Position numbers and translations under genes: made by a program. A DNA stretch of 64,000 nt from Shimia sp051201625 (GTDB taxonomy: Bacteria > Pseudomonadota > Alphaproteobacteria > Rhodobacterales > Rhodobacteraceae): the NCBI RefSeq assembly GCF_051201625.1, contig NZ_CP179203.1, positions 1,550,001 through 1,614,000 on the forward strand. Direction: 5' to 3'. The notes under the pieces were generated by a model. The model did not search any database. It worked only from the letters and a program-made list of their open reading frames with translations, and had not been told where the DNA came from. Positions 1-8,797 of this stretch are shown one piece after another (the stretch's first letter is position 1; the number at the start of each line of letters is the position of its first letter).

Positions 1-1436
1 TTGGTCAAATTCAATCCGTAGATGGACAGTTCGCGGCTCGGTGTGGTTGGTCGTCGGACCTTTCAGGTCCAGTGACAGATCGGGCCCTTTTTCATGCAGA
101 CAATGCATATTATTATCCAAACGTGCGACTAACATCGCGCCCCATGAAAACTAACACTGTCAGTAATACAGCTTTCCGTGGCTTTGGAGGGCCGCAGGGG
201 GTTATTGCCGCTGAGCGTATAATTGAGGAGATTGCTTACGCGTTGGGTAAGGATACTTTGGAAATTCGTAGAGCGAATTTTTATGGTCAGAACGATCGCA
301 ACATGACGCCGTATCACCAGACGGTAGAAGATAACGTGTTGCCACGCATTGTTGATGAGCTAGAAGAGTCATCACACTATCAGGCGCGTCGTAGAGCCGT
401 GTTGGAACACAACACTCAGAATAGCATCATCCGTAAGGGTATCGCGCTCACTCCAGTGAAATTTGGGATCAGCTTTACTGCGACTTGGTATAACCAGGCG
501 GGATGCCTTCTGCATATCTATAATGACGGCTCGATAATGCTAAACCATGGTGGCACTGAAATGGGACAGGGATTAAACACCAAAATTGCACAAGTAGTGG
601 CTGATGCGTTTCAAATTGATTTTGACTGCATCAAAATCACGAAAACTACTACAGAAAAAGTTCCAAATACGTCGGCGACCGCCGCATCAAGTGGTACTGA
701 CCTGAACGGAATGGCAGCTTTGGACGCTTGTGATCAGATCAAAGAGCGCCTAACCGATTGGGCGGCGGGTCATTGGGAAATAGCTCACGAAGACATTTTT
801 TTTCTGGAAAACACGGTTCACATTGGGGTTCAAGTAATTACCTTTTCGGAATTTATTAGGATGGCATACAAAGACCGCGTGCAACTTTGGGCAGCGGGCT
901 TTTACAAGACACCAAAAATTAATTGGAATCGTGAAAAAGGAGAGGGGCGTCCGTTTTATTACTTCGCCTACGGTGCGGCTGTGGCTGAAGTGAGTGTGGA
1001 CACTCTAACTGGTGAATATAGCGTTGATCGTGTGGACGTGCTGCATGATGTGGGTAAATCGCTGAATCCAACATTGGACAAAGGTCAGGTAGAAGGTGCT
1101 TTTGTCCAAGGCATGGGATGGCTTACGAGCGAAGAACTTTATTGGAATGATGCCGGAAGGTTAATGACCCACGCACCTAGCACCTACAAGATACCGTTAG
1201 CCAGCGATGTACCGCGTGAATTCAATGTAAAACTTGCTGATTGGTCAGAGAATAGGGAACTGACTATTAAACGGTCTAAGGCCGTGGGAGAACCTCCGTT
1301 TATGCTGCCCATTTGCGTGTTCGAGGCCTTGGGTATGGCGGTTGCATCGTTAATTGACTATGCGGAATGTCCGCGTCTTGATGCGCCAGCTACGCCTGAG
1401 CGTTTATTGATGGCCATCGAGCGCATGCATCGCTAA
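1..1436 (+). CDS. xdhB: Xanthine dehydrogenase molybdenum-binding subunit XdhB (5' truncated by window edge)
   Basis: This is the large molybdopterin subunit of xanthine dehydrogenase, which oxidises hypoxanthine and xanthine to urate in the cytoplasm. The reading frame is open from the first complete codon at position 3, so the gene starts before the window. About 477 residues are present, and the family is usually near 780. Visible family signatures are the CGWSSDLSGPVTDRA stretch at the left edge, TAFRGFGGPQG (arginine and molybdopterin contacts), GTEMGQGLNTK, and near the C terminus KAVGEPPF, whose Glu is the expected catalytic base. xdhC begins 3 bases after the stop, which indicates one operon. 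xdhA is expected just upstream, outside the window. Confidence 0.95.
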   Translation, partial: GQIQSVDGQFAARCGWSSDLSGPVTDRALFHADNAYYYPNVRLTSRPMKTNTVSNTAFRGFGGPQGVIAAERIIEEIAYALGKDTLEIRRANFYGQNDRNMTPYHQTVEDNVLPRIVDELEESSHYQARRRAVLEHNTQNSIIRKGIALTPVKFGISFTATWYNQAGCLLHIYNDGSIMLNHGGTEMGQGLNTKIAQVVADAFQIDFDCIKITKTTTEKVPNTSATAASSGTDLNGMAALDACDQIKERLTDWAAGHWEIAHEDIFFLENTVHIGVQVITFSEFIRMAYKDRVQLWAAGFYKTPKINWNREKGEGRPFYYFAYGAAVAEVSVDTLTGEYSVDRVDVLHDVGKSLNPTLDKGQVEGAFVQGMGWLTSEELYWNDAGRLMTHAPSTYKIPLASDVPREFNVKLADWSENRELTIKRSKAVGEPPFMLPICVFEALGMAVASLIDYAECPRLDAPATPERLLMAIERMHR

Positions 1437-1439
1437 AAA

Positions 1440-2249
1440 ATGTGCATAAAATCTTTGATAACGTTTTTGAAGCAAGACAGACCTATAGTTAGGCTGGAAG
1501 TTACCGAAGTTCGTGGATCTACGCCACGCGATACTGGTGCGACAATGTTTGTTTCCAGCACTGAGTCTAACGGAACGATTGGTGGCGGTCAGCTTGAATA
1601 TCTGGCAGTCAAAAAAGCACAACAAAATTTGGTTTCAAAAGAAAAAGATGGAACCTTAGATATTTTTTTGGGCCCTGAAATTGGCCAATGCTGCGGTGGC
1701 CGTGTTGAAATCACGTTTAAAACACTTGACCAAGCAGCAAGAAAAATCGTTGTTGCTCAGGTCTTGGCAGATGAGCAAGCTTTGCCAAAGGTTTACATTT
1801 TTGGTGCCGGACATGTTGGACGAGCATTAGCGGATCAGTTTCAACATTTACCGGTGCATTGTATCCTTGTGGACAGCCGAATAGAGGAACTAAATTTGTC
1901 ACGGGCACGTGTGGAAAGACGCGTCAGCACCCTGCCTGAAGCAGAGGTTCGGAGTGCGCCCGCAGGTAGTGCATTTATAGTCTTGACGCATGACCACGCA
2001 CTAGATTTCTTGGTCACCGGAGAAGCGCTAGCGCGAACGGATGCGGTTTGGGTCGGAATGATTGGATCTGCCACAAAAAAAGCCAAGTTTACCAGTTTCG
2101 CTCGGGCAGAATGGCCAGCCCTCGCAACTGATGATTTGAATTGTCCAATTGGAGCAACAAGAAGTCGCGATAAAAGACCGTCAGTGATTGCTGCAGCGGT
2201 TGTGTCTGCAGTTATTACGGCGATAACGTGTGATACGACTATACGATAG
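1440..2249 (+). CDS. xdhC: XdhC, molybdenum cofactor insertion/sulfuration chaperone for xanthine dehydrogenase
   Basis: The 269-residue product matches XdhC, which binds the molybdenum cofactor, supports its sulfuration and hands it to XdhB. The N-terminal part has the family motifs RGSTPRDTGA and GTIGGGQLEY, and a conserved QCCGG. The C-terminal half is a Rossmann-like domain beginning with VYIFGAGHVGRALADQF and continuing through LTHDHALD and WVGMIGSATKKAKF. The ATG lies 3 bases after xdhB without a strong ribosome-binding site, so translation is probably coupled. The length is at the short end of the family. The open frame and intact motifs give no sign of damage. Confidence 0.93.
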   Translation: MCIKSLITFLKQDRPIVRLEVTEVRGSTPRDTGATMFVSSTESNGTIGGGQLEYLAVKKAQQNLVSKEKDGTLDIFLGPEIGQCCGGRVEITFKTLDQAARKIVVAQVLADEQALPKVYIFGAGHVGRALADQFQHLPVHCILVDSRIEELNLSRARVERRVSTLPEAEVRSAPAGSAFIVLTHDHALDFLVTGEALARTDAVWVGMIGSATKKAKFTSFARAEWPALATDDLNCPIGATRSRDKRPSVIAAAVVSAVITAITCDTTIR

Positions 2250-2582
2250 CCCTCTGAGAGCATTTTTTCTTTATTAGCATTTCTGTGAATTTTTAAAGGC
2301 CGTGCCTCGTTTAATAGATGAGTAGTTCATAGTCAGTTTTCAAAAGAAGCCTCTCGATGGATGGACCAACCTATCGCACGAACTTCTTTCTATCCAAATT
2401 TAATAAGTCTTTTGGCTAATATGGTGCTTCACGATTCCCGAAGCATTTAAATTAGTTTTGAAACGGTGCGGTGATCTTGATTTCGTGAACTGTTGCTTGG
2501 TTTTACGCGAGTAACCAGTAGACCGCCAAATTTAGGAGAGTATTTGACCTATATCATACAAGCGACAGTGATTTGTAGCAAT
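2250..2582. other. Non-coding gap between xdhC and the kinase-fold gene
   Basis: I see no convincing gene. A T-rich tract (about 2264-2270) follows a very short inverted repeat just after the xdhC stop and might be a weak terminator. The right part presumably carries the promoter of the next gene. The next frame can be extended leftward to a TTG at 2493, but nothing conserved is seen in that extension. Confidence 0.4.
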
Positions 2583-3362
2583 ATGTGTCGAATTTCAGAA
2601 TTCGATGGAAACAGTAAAATGGTTGAATGCCCTTCATCAGAAAACGAAAATTCTAGACTATTCGAAGTCGCGTTTGATACTGTTTCTGCGACTGGTGCCC
2701 GAGTTTCAAGAATAGAAATTGATGGAAAGGTCTACTGGGCCAAACAAATTGAGGAAGTCAAAGGCAGGTCGAGGTTATTCAAATCTTCGCCTCAGTGTCT
2801 TTTTGATAAGGAACTGGCTGCACTCGAAAACCTGCGAAAGCGTGGCGCTTCAGTGCCCAAAGTGATCGGTCGTGCAACCTCGTTTTTTTTACTGGAAGAT
2901 GCGGGTCGGACACTGCACTCGATGTGGTGTCAAACTGGACATGATGCTTACGGCCGTGCTCATGCAACTGAACAGGCTGCGATTGCACTTTCTGCAATGC
3001 ACCACAAAGGGATAGCGCATGGACGCCCGGTGGCGCGAGATATTTGCTGGGATGGAGTGTTAATTCGTTTTGTGGATCTTGAAAACTATGCGCCCGCACT
3101 GAATTGTCAGAGCGGTTTTGCACGTGATCTTCTTTTGTTCATACATAGTATTTTGTCGCATCCGGTGCAGGATGACGCTGCAGTTATGACTGCAATCAAC
3201 GCTTACAATCAGCGTGATACGATTGGTGTATGGGACCATGCCCGAACAATGGTACGCAGATACGGATGGCTGGAAGTGTTTACACGGCCTTTGCAGTTAC
3301 GCAAATATCCACACGCTTTGGAGTTCAAGTCCCTCCCCAGGCTGCGTTCTTTATTTTCTTGA
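2583..3362 (+). CDS. Kinase-fold protein (WaaP/Bud32-like), possibly lacking the catalytic aspartate
   Basis: The product has the layout of a small lipopolysaccharide-kinase or Bud32-type kinase. A beta-strand with a candidate ATP-binding Lys (VYWAKQIEEVKG) is followed by a helix (KELAALENLRKRGASVPKV) and a hinge-like FFLLEDAG. A catalytic-loop-like stretch, HGRPVARDICWDG, leads to IRFVDLEN, which matches the metal-binding DFG/DFE position. In typical members the loop reads HGD....N. Here Arg replaces Asp and Asp replaces Asn, so activity is uncertain. The start is unclear: ATG at 2583, ATG at 2619 and TTG at 2493 are all in frame and none has a strong ribosome-binding site. It stands alone, and its substrate cannot be inferred. 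Confidence 0.6.
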   Translation: MCRISEFDGNSKMVECPSSENENSRLFEVAFDTVSATGARVSRIEIDGKVYWAKQIEEVKGRSRLFKSSPQCLFDKELAALENLRKRGASVPKVIGRATSFFLLEDAGRTLHSMWCQTGHDAYGRAHATEQAAIALSAMHHKGIAHGRPVARDICWDGVLIRFVDLENYAPALNCQSGFARDLLLFIHSILSHPVQDDAAVMTAINAYNQRDTIGVWDHARTMVRRYGWLEVFTRPLQLRKYPHALEFKSLPRLRSLFS

Positions 3363-3831
3363 TAAATATTTAAAGCTCTTTTTTGCAGCATAAAACCGTC
3401 GCGTGAAAGTCGAAAAGTCTTGTTTGGTTCGTATGGGGTTACTGTACTTTTTACTCCAACGTACGAGTAAGCAGAACTTAAGGTTTTGAGCGTCCAACTT
3501 CTGCACAATTGAGTTTGCAACCAAAAGTCTATCAGTTTTTGGAGCGCCAAAGATTCCCCTGATTTAAGTGTCCTCGGAAATGTGTGCTTCCAAATTTTAA
3601 AATAATTTTTATTTATCCGATTTTCCCAATTCCGAAATGCGACCTGCAGAATTTTGCTTTCTCGAGATCGCAAAGTCGAAGCCAGTGGATTTATGAAAGG
3701 GGGGAGGCTTCCAACACTACAAGTGTATTCGTTTACCCAATAATTTTGAGGATAGTTACACTCCAAAATTCAATTTACATCACGAATTTGAATAGTTTGC
3801 GCGCACATCAAAATGCGTATTATCTTTATCT
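3363..3831. other. AT-rich gap downstream of the kinase-fold gene
   Basis: About 470 bases with no supported gene. Open frames exist on both strands, but they overlap the end of the kinase-fold gene or have no recognisable composition, and I regard them as chance. The degraded minus-strand gene at 3832-4469 ends at the right border. Confidence 0.35.
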
Positions 3832-4469
3832 TCATGTCATAGCTTCATAACCCAATAATTTGGAAAACTTAAAATTGAGCAGTCCAAGTGTGTCATAACG
3901 CGTCCTCAGCTGGCGACCGATATTAAAGAAGTTAAAGAAATCATAAACTTTTTGGACCATGATCGCACAGGTAGCTGAAAGTCGCCAAAAGTTACTGCTT
4001 GCCAATTTGGCTAGGTTACTGGAGGAAACGTAGCCAGCCTTAAAAATTTGGTACTAATCGGCGTCCTGACATGCCGCCTTGACCTATATTAAACGTACCC
4101 AGTTTATCCCACGATAAGGCGACTTCAAATTTGCTCAAGCTTTGTTCCTTCGGCTGCCAGCCGGAATTATTATTTCGTTGGGAGATCAGATTGGACGGTT
4201 GAGGTGCTGGACCGAACTCGAGAGTGCATTTTAAAATCCTAACTACCAGAAAGGGCAGAGCGGTAATTGACGCCGAACTGATTAACATTATCGCCCAAAG
4301 CAGTATCAACTCGCCCGAAATGTGTGTTTTTAGCTTCGTCGTCTTAGCGGAGCGCTGTTTGGTCTATTGTGCCGTAGTAAGAGTCACTTCGCTAATATCT
4401 TGTGTTTCGCCTCGGTTAGTCGTTGCGGGCGCGCACACGATAAAGAGCAAAACGGTTAGGGCGTGCCAT
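3832..4469 (-). pseudogene. Degraded minus-strand gene upstream of clpP (several frame breaks)
   Basis: Read on the minus strand, an ATG at 4469 has a good ribosome-binding site (GGGAG) but meets a stop after 17 codons. The neighbouring frame encodes a signal-peptide-like HALTVLLFIVCAPATT and then an in-frame TAG at 4366-4364. It continues through LILLWAIMLISSASIT and SLSKFEVALSWDKLG to a stop at 4042-4040. Shifting frame in the T run at about 4043-4047 gives a further protein-like stretch (FWRLSATCAIMVQKVYDFF, then IGRQLRTRYDTLGLLNF) ending at 3832. Together this resembles one exported protein of roughly 210 residues broken by three lesions. I do not recognise the family. Chance open frames remain possible. 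Confidence 0.35.
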
Positions 4470-4750
4470 CTTATCTCCCTCAAACGTTGAGGGGTGATTT
4501 TGGAGTCTGTTTGCACAAAGCAGTCCACAATTCCGCAGGCGCAGTACTAGGAAAAACTGGCCATCCGTAACACCTTTGTTACTACCCGCCAAAACCGCGC
4601 TAACACTGGACTATTCTAGTTTTCAAGGACGCGCTTTAATCACCTTGGGCATCCTATTTCCGTATGCAGCCCTTGCGGCCCATCGAAGCCGACACTACTA
4701 GTTATAGCCGAAGCCCTTAAACTACTCAGGCGAACAACAGGCAGGCGAAC
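4470..4750. other. Leader region of clpP
   Basis: No gene is seen. This should contain the clpP promoter. The bases immediately before the clpP ATG (GGCAGGCGAAC) offer only a modest ribosome-binding site. I could not recognise a heat-shock promoter or CIRCE element with confidence. Confidence 0.35.
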
Positions 4751-5383
4751 ATGAACGACCCCATCGATACATACATGAATACACTCGTCCCAATGGTGGT
4801 CGAACAGACCAGCCGTGGAGAGCGAGCATACGACATTTTTTCTCGCCTACTGAAAGAACGCATTATCTTTCTAAATGGGCCAGTCCACGATGGCATGTCG
4901 AGCCTGATAGTTGCACAACTATTGCACCTCGAAGCAGAAAACCCTTCGAAAGAAATTTCGATGTATATTAACAGCCCGGGCGGTGTGGTCACATCGGGTT
5001 TGTCGATTTATGACACGATGCAATACATTAAACCAAAAGTCTCGACTTTAGTGATAGGCCAGGCGGCATCAATGGGGTCCCTGTTACTCACTGCTGGTGA
5101 AGCCGGCATGCGTTTTTCTCTTCCGAACAGTCGCGTAATGGTGCACCAGCCTTCAGGCGGTTTTCAAGGCCAAGCCACAGATATCATGATCCATGCTGAA
5201 GAAACTCTCAAGCTCAAGCAGCGATTGAACGAGATTTACGTTAAGCACACCGGTCAAAAACTAAACAAGGTTGAGGCGGCCTTGGAGCGTGATAACTTCA
5301 TGTCGCCAGAAGACGCAAAAGATTTTGGCCTGATCGACGAGATCGTCGAGAACCGACCGAAAGATGATAACCCAGAAAAATGA
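4751..5383 (+). CDS. clpP: ATP-dependent Clp protease proteolytic subunit ClpP
   Basis: This is the serine peptidase subunit that forms a double-heptameric barrel with ClpX or ClpA and degrades unfolded or tagged cytoplasmic proteins. The 210 residues match the family length. The catalytic triad can be placed by alignment to E. coli ClpP: Ser107 in GQAASMGS, His132 in VMVHQPSGG, and Asp181 in ERDNFMSPEDA. The N terminus (PIDTYMNTLVPMVVEQT) is typical. clpX follows after 135 bases in the same orientation, which is the usual clpP-clpX arrangement. Confidence 0.98.
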   Translation: MNDPIDTYMNTLVPMVVEQTSRGERAYDIFSRLLKERIIFLNGPVHDGMSSLIVAQLLHLEAENPSKEISMYINSPGGVVTSGLSIYDTMQYIKPKVSTLVIGQAASMGSLLLTAGEAGMRFSLPNSRVMVHQPSGGFQGQATDIMIHAEETLKLKQRLNEIYVKHTGQKLNKVEAALERDNFMSPEDAKDFGLIDEIVENRPKDDNPEK

Positions 5384-5518
5384 TAAGATCATCTCGCGTT
5401 AGATTGCGTGACGAAGTGCATTTTTGACGTTGTACCCGCTTAATGGCTGCCCTAAACTGGGATATGGGCTAGCGCCGAGCGAAAAACCGGTGGCACCAAA
5501 GGGCCTGAGAGGAAAAAT

Positions 5519-6784
5519 ATGGCGAACACTTCCGGTGGAGATAGCAAAAATACTCTCTATTGTAGCTTTTGTGGTAAGAGCCAGCATGAGGTGCGTAAGC
5601 TTATAGCAGGGCCGACCGTATTTATCTGTGATGAGTGCGTAGAGTTGTGCATGGATATTATACGCGAGGAGACCAAAGCAAGTGGCCTTAAGTCGTCGGA
5701 GGGTGTGCCGACACCACGAGAAATTTGCGACGTCTTAGATGATTACGTAATTGGCCAGGCGATGGCCAAGCGAGTTTTGTCAGTTGCGGTGCACAACCAC
5801 TACAAACGACTAAATCACGCCCAAAAATCTGGTGATATCGAACTGGCTAAGTCAAACATTTTGCTGATTGGTCCGACGGGTTGTGGCAAAACTTTGCTGG
5901 CACAAACACTGGCGCGTATTCTCGACGTTCCATTCACGATGGCGGATGCTACAACACTTACCGAAGCCGGCTACGTGGGAGAAGACGTTGAGAACATTAT
6001 TCTGAAACTCCTTCAGGCTAGTGAATACAACGTAGAGCGTGCACAGCGTGGTATTGTCTACATTGACGAAGTGGACAAGATCACTCGGAAGTCTGAAAAT
6101 CCTTCAATCACCCGTGATGTATCTGGCGAGGGCGTTCAGCAGGCGTTGCTCAAGTTAATGGAAGGTACTGTGGCAAGTGTTCCTCCTCAAGGCGGACGGA
6201 AACACCCACAGCAAGAATTTCTGCAGGTGGACACAACCAATATTTTATTCATTTGCGGTGGTGCATTTTCTGGCTTGGACAAGATTATCGCTCAGCGGGG
6301 TAAAGGCTCAGCAATGGGATTTGGGGCCGATGTGCGAAATGATGATGAGAGAAATGTCGGGGAAATATTCCAAGATTTGGAGCCAGAAGATCTCTTAAAA
6401 TTTGGTCTGATCCCCGAATTTGTTGGACGCTTACCTGTTTTGGCCACGCTCGAGGATTTGGATGAGGATGCTCTGGTTACGATCTTAACGGCCCCCAAGA
6501 ATGCGCTGGTCAAGCAATATCAGCGCCTGTTTGAGTTGGAAGAAACCACGCTTACGTTTACGCAGGATGCATTGATTGCTATTGCCAAACGGGCGATTGA
6601 ACGCAAAACTGGCGCACGCGGTCTCCGATCTATTTTGGAGGATATCCTGCTGGACACGATGTTTGACTTACCTGGTCTCGATAGCGTTACTGAGGTAGTG
6701 GTGAACGAAGAAGCGTCAACCGGGGCGGCCGCACCGCTGATGATCCACGGTGAAACCGAAAAGGAGCCGGCAACTGCCGGGTAA
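5519..6784 (+). CDS. clpX: ATP-dependent Clp protease ATP-binding subunit ClpX
   Basis: This is the AAA+ unfoldase that recognises substrates and feeds them to ClpP. The N-terminal zinc-binding domain has four cysteines (C15, C18, C37, C40). The AAA+ module shows Walker A GPTGCGKT at 118-125, the GYVG pore loop at 151-154, Walker B (IVYIDEVDK) at about 179-187, and a sensor-2 region (GARGLRSILE). The length of 421 residues is normal. The short alanine/glycine-rich C-terminal tail is ordinary for alphaproteobacteria. The start ATG follows an AGAGGAAAAAT ribosome-binding region. The 135-base gap from clpP could hold a separate promoter, but co-transcription is likely. Confidence 0.98.
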   Translation: MANTSGGDSKNTLYCSFCGKSQHEVRKLIAGPTVFICDECVELCMDIIREETKASGLKSSEGVPTPREICDVLDDYVIGQAMAKRVLSVAVHNHYKRLNHAQKSGDIELAKSNILLIGPTGCGKTLLAQTLARILDVPFTMADATTLTEAGYVGEDVENIILKLLQASEYNVERAQRGIVYIDEVDKITRKSENPSITRDVSGEGVQQALLKLMEGTVASVPPQGGRKHPQQEFLQVDTTNILFICGGAFSGLDKIIAQRGKGSAMGFGADVRNDDERNVGEIFQDLEPEDLLKFGLIPEFVGRLPVLATLEDLDEDALVTILTAPKNALVKQYQRLFELEETTLTFTQDALIAIAKRAIERKTGARGLRSILEDILLDTMFDLPGLDSVTEVVVNEEASTGAAAPLMIHGETEKEPATAG

Positions 6785-6891
6785 GATATCTTGAAGTCGG
6801 GTGCGCAGTTTGCTCGCATTTTCAATTAGTTCCTAATTTGGATCTTGGCTTGAATTTGGTCTAAACCTAGAGGGTATTTACGGAGGCATTT

Positions 6892-7275
6892 ATGAGCGTT
6901 CTGAGCACAATCAGCAGCTTTTTGACTTGGTGGAATGGTGGAACACTTAACACTCGCCTGTACACGCGTCGCAAGGGCGTAAAAATGGGTGAGGATGATC
7001 AGGGTAACATTTATTATCGCAATTCTGACGACACCAAGCGTTGGGTAATGTTCAATGGAGAGGTCGAGGCCAGCCGGATCGGTGCAGATTGGCACGGATG
7101 GTTGCACAAAACCTTTGACGAATGCCCGACGGATAAACCGCTTAAGCGTAGAGAGTGGGAAAAACCACATCAGGAAAATTTATCGGGTACCGCAATGGCC
7201 TATGCCCCTGCTGGATCGATTCGTGCTGGAGTTCCGATAAATCGGAGCGACTATGAGGCGTGGAGCCCCGAGTAG
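6892..7275 (+). CDS. NADH:ubiquinone oxidoreductase accessory subunit, NDUFA12 (17.2 kDa) family
   Basis: The 127-residue protein belongs to the NDUFA12 family, a supernumerary subunit of respiratory complex I shared by mitochondria and alphaproteobacteria. Recognisable parts are the WWNGGTLNTRLYTRRKG segment, YYRNSDDTKRWVMFNGEVEASRI and DWHGWLHK. The protein is predicted to be soluble and to sit on the peripheral or matrix-like arm of complex I. It begins 107 bases after clpX with a GGAGG ribosome-binding site. It is followed after 3 bases by mlaD and then by a DUF2155 gene, an arrangement I associate with this order. The other nuo genes are not in this window. Confidence 0.93.
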   Translation: MSVLSTISSFLTWWNGGTLNTRLYTRRKGVKMGEDDQGNIYYRNSDDTKRWVMFNGEVEASRIGADWHGWLHKTFDECPTDKPLKRREWEKPHQENLSGTAMAYAPAGSIRAGVPINRSDYEAWSPE

Positions 7276-7278
7276 GAC

Positions 7279-7731
7279 ATGTCAGCTGTGCGAACAGAAG
7301 CCGCCGTGGGTGCTGTGGTAGTCGCTGTAGCCATTGGGTTCATGGTGTACGTCAGCCAATTCACAAGCTTGAGCAGTGATCGTGATGGTTATGTCCTTAA
7401 CGCTTCGTTTCGTTCCATCGAAGGTGTGAGTGTTGGAACGGATGTGCGGCTTGCGGGGGTTAAAATTGGCACCGTCACCGACGTTGCTCTCAATTCACAG
7501 TCTTTCCGTGCAGATGCGAAATTTAACGTTATTGACGGTGTGGAATTGCCAGACGACAGTGCGGTGGTGATCTCATCTGAAGGACTGCTAGGTGGTAATT
7601 TTGTAGAAATATTACCGGGTGGATCGCCCTTAAACTTTGCCGCCGGCGATGAAATCGAAGACACGCAAGGGGCTGTGAGTCTGATCTCCCTGCTCTTGAA
7701 GTTTGTGTCTGGTGGGGACAACGAAGGATGA
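7279..7731 (+). CDS. mlaD: Outer-membrane lipid asymmetry protein MlaD (MCE domain)
   Basis: MlaD is the periplasmic, inner-membrane-anchored MCE-domain component of the Mla ABC system, which moves phospholipids between the two membranes. The 150-residue product has one N-terminal membrane segment (AAVGAVVVAVAIGFMVYVSQF). A single MCE domain follows, with YVLNASFRSIEGVSVGTDVRLAGVKIG split over two strands and SSEGLLGGNFVEILPG. It lacks the longer C-terminal tail of some homologues. It lies 3 bases after the NDUFA12 gene and its stop overlaps the start of the next gene (ATGA), so translation is probably coupled. The ABC subunits MlaEF are not in this window. Confidence 0.92.
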   Translation: MSAVRTEAAVGAVVVAVAIGFMVYVSQFTSLSSDRDGYVLNASFRSIEGVSVGTDVRLAGVKIGTVTDVALNSQSFRADAKFNVIDGVELPDDSAVVISSEGLLGGNFVEILPGGSPLNFAAGDEIEDTQGAVSLISLLLKFVSGGDNEG

Positions 7732-8195
7732 TACGACTTTTGTTTGCGTTGTCGGTTTGTATGCCGACGATGCTGCTCTCTCAGAGCATTGTCGTTGAAG
7801 AACTTGAAATTATTCCCTCGATAGTAGAAACACCGTTCCAAAATCTTGGTGATGTAACTAGTGAGACGGTTGTTCAGGCCGTCGTGGCTCAGGGTGCGAA
7901 GTTGCGAGGGCTGGACAAACTGACTAACGAGTTAGTGGATTTCGAACTCAACAATGGATTGAGTGTTAACTTCGGGGCTTTGCGGGTTGACATGGTGCAA
8001 TGCCGCCACCCGACGGATAACGCTACCGGTGAAGCTTATGCATTCCTCTCGATTAGCGAAGACAACGGTTTGGGACAAATTGTTTTCGAGGGATGGATGA
8101 TCGCTTCATCGCCGGCTCTGAGCGCATTAGACCACGCGCGTTACGATGTTTGGGTTTTGCGCTGCAAAACGTCTGATACCGAAGGTAACGACTGA
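7728..8195 (+). CDS. DUF2155 family exported protein
   Basis: The 155-residue product has an N-terminal hydrophobic signal sequence (RLLFALSVCMPTMLLSQS). The DUF2155 core follows, recognised by GAKLRGLDKLTNELVDFEL, MVQCRHPTDNATGEAYAFL and GQIVFEGWMIASSPALSAL, and ending with a conserved tryptophan and cysteine (VWVLRC). The function is unknown. The signal peptide and two cysteines suggest a periplasmic protein. Its start overlaps the mlaD stop (ATGA). Its last 55 bases overlap the 3' end of aat, which runs in the opposite direction. Confidence 0.88.
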   Translation: MIRLLFALSVCMPTMLLSQSIVVEELEIIPSIVETPFQNLGDVTSETVVQAVVAQGAKLRGLDKLTNELVDFELNNGLSVNFGALRVDMVQCRHPTDNATGEAYAFLSISEDNGLGQIVFEGWMIASSPALSALDHARYDVWVLRCKTSDTEGND

Positions 8196-8776
8196 GACAT
8201 TAAATCAGCTTCACGCTGGATAGCCTCATTTAGCAACTTTTTAAAACTCTCACGGGGTATCTCGACAGCACCAAGGGTGATGAGGTGCTCCGTTAGGAAT
8301 TGCGTGTCAAACAAAATGAAGCCACAACGGCGGAGGTGTTCCACGAGGAACGCCAGAGCAATTTTGGATGCGTCGGTGCGGCGTGAAAACATGCTTTCGC
8401 CAAAAAACGCAGCTCCCAAAGTGACCCCATAAACACCACCAATCAGATGAGGACCCTCCCAAACCTCAATAGAGTGCGCTTGACCGTTGTTATAGAGTGA
8501 ATTGTAAAGATTTCGAATTTTAGCATTTATCCAGGTCTCGCGGCGGTTCGCACAGCCATCGAGTACACCTTCAAAGTTTTGATTAAGTGTCAAATTATAA
8601 TTGGCACGGCGGATACTACGCGCCAACGAGCGCGAGATATGAAAAAGGTCGAGCGGAAATATTCCGCGATGGATGGGGTCCACCCAAAAAATCTCAGGGT
8701 CGTCCCTATGCTCGGCCATAGGAAAAACTCCCATGGCATACGCGCGCATCAACAACTCAGGTGTCAATTCACCCAT
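8141..8776 (-). CDS. aat: Leucyl/phenylalanyl-tRNA--protein transferase
   Basis: This N-end rule enzyme transfers Leu or Phe from tRNA to proteins with N-terminal Lys or Arg and so marks them for ClpS/ClpAP degradation. The family signatures are LLMRAYAMGVFPMAE, IFWVDPIHRGIFPLD, WINAKI, HSIEVWEG, LIGGVYGVTLGAAFFGESMFS split over two strands, and FILFDTQFLTEHLITLGA. The 211-residue length is typical. It starts 21 bases after accC ends and is last in the accB-accC-aat operon. Its 3' end overlaps the convergent DUF2155 gene by 55 bases. Confidence 0.96.
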   Translation of the reverse strand: MGELTPELLMRAYAMGVFPMAEHRDDPEIFWVDPIHRGIFPLDLFHISRSLARSIRRANYNLTLNQNFEGVLDGCANRRETWINAKIRNLYNSLYNNGQAHSIEVWEGPHLIGGVYGVTLGAAFFGESMFSRRTDASKIALAFLVEHLRRCGFILFDTQFLTEHLITLGAVEIPRESFKKLLNEAIQREADLMSQSLPSVSDVLQRKTQTS

Positions 8777-8797
8777 GCCAATGCCATCTCATTTGGA

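Noticed and set aside
1841..2263. 140-codon minus-strand open frame opposite xdhC
   Set aside because: It is antisense to xdhC, which has clear motifs. Its content is low in complexity and typical of a shadow.
3209..3766. 185-codon minus-strand open frame overlapping the end of the kinase-fold gene
   Set aside because: It overlaps the kinase-fold gene by about 150 bases on the other strand, has no recognisable motif, and begins without a ribosome-binding site.
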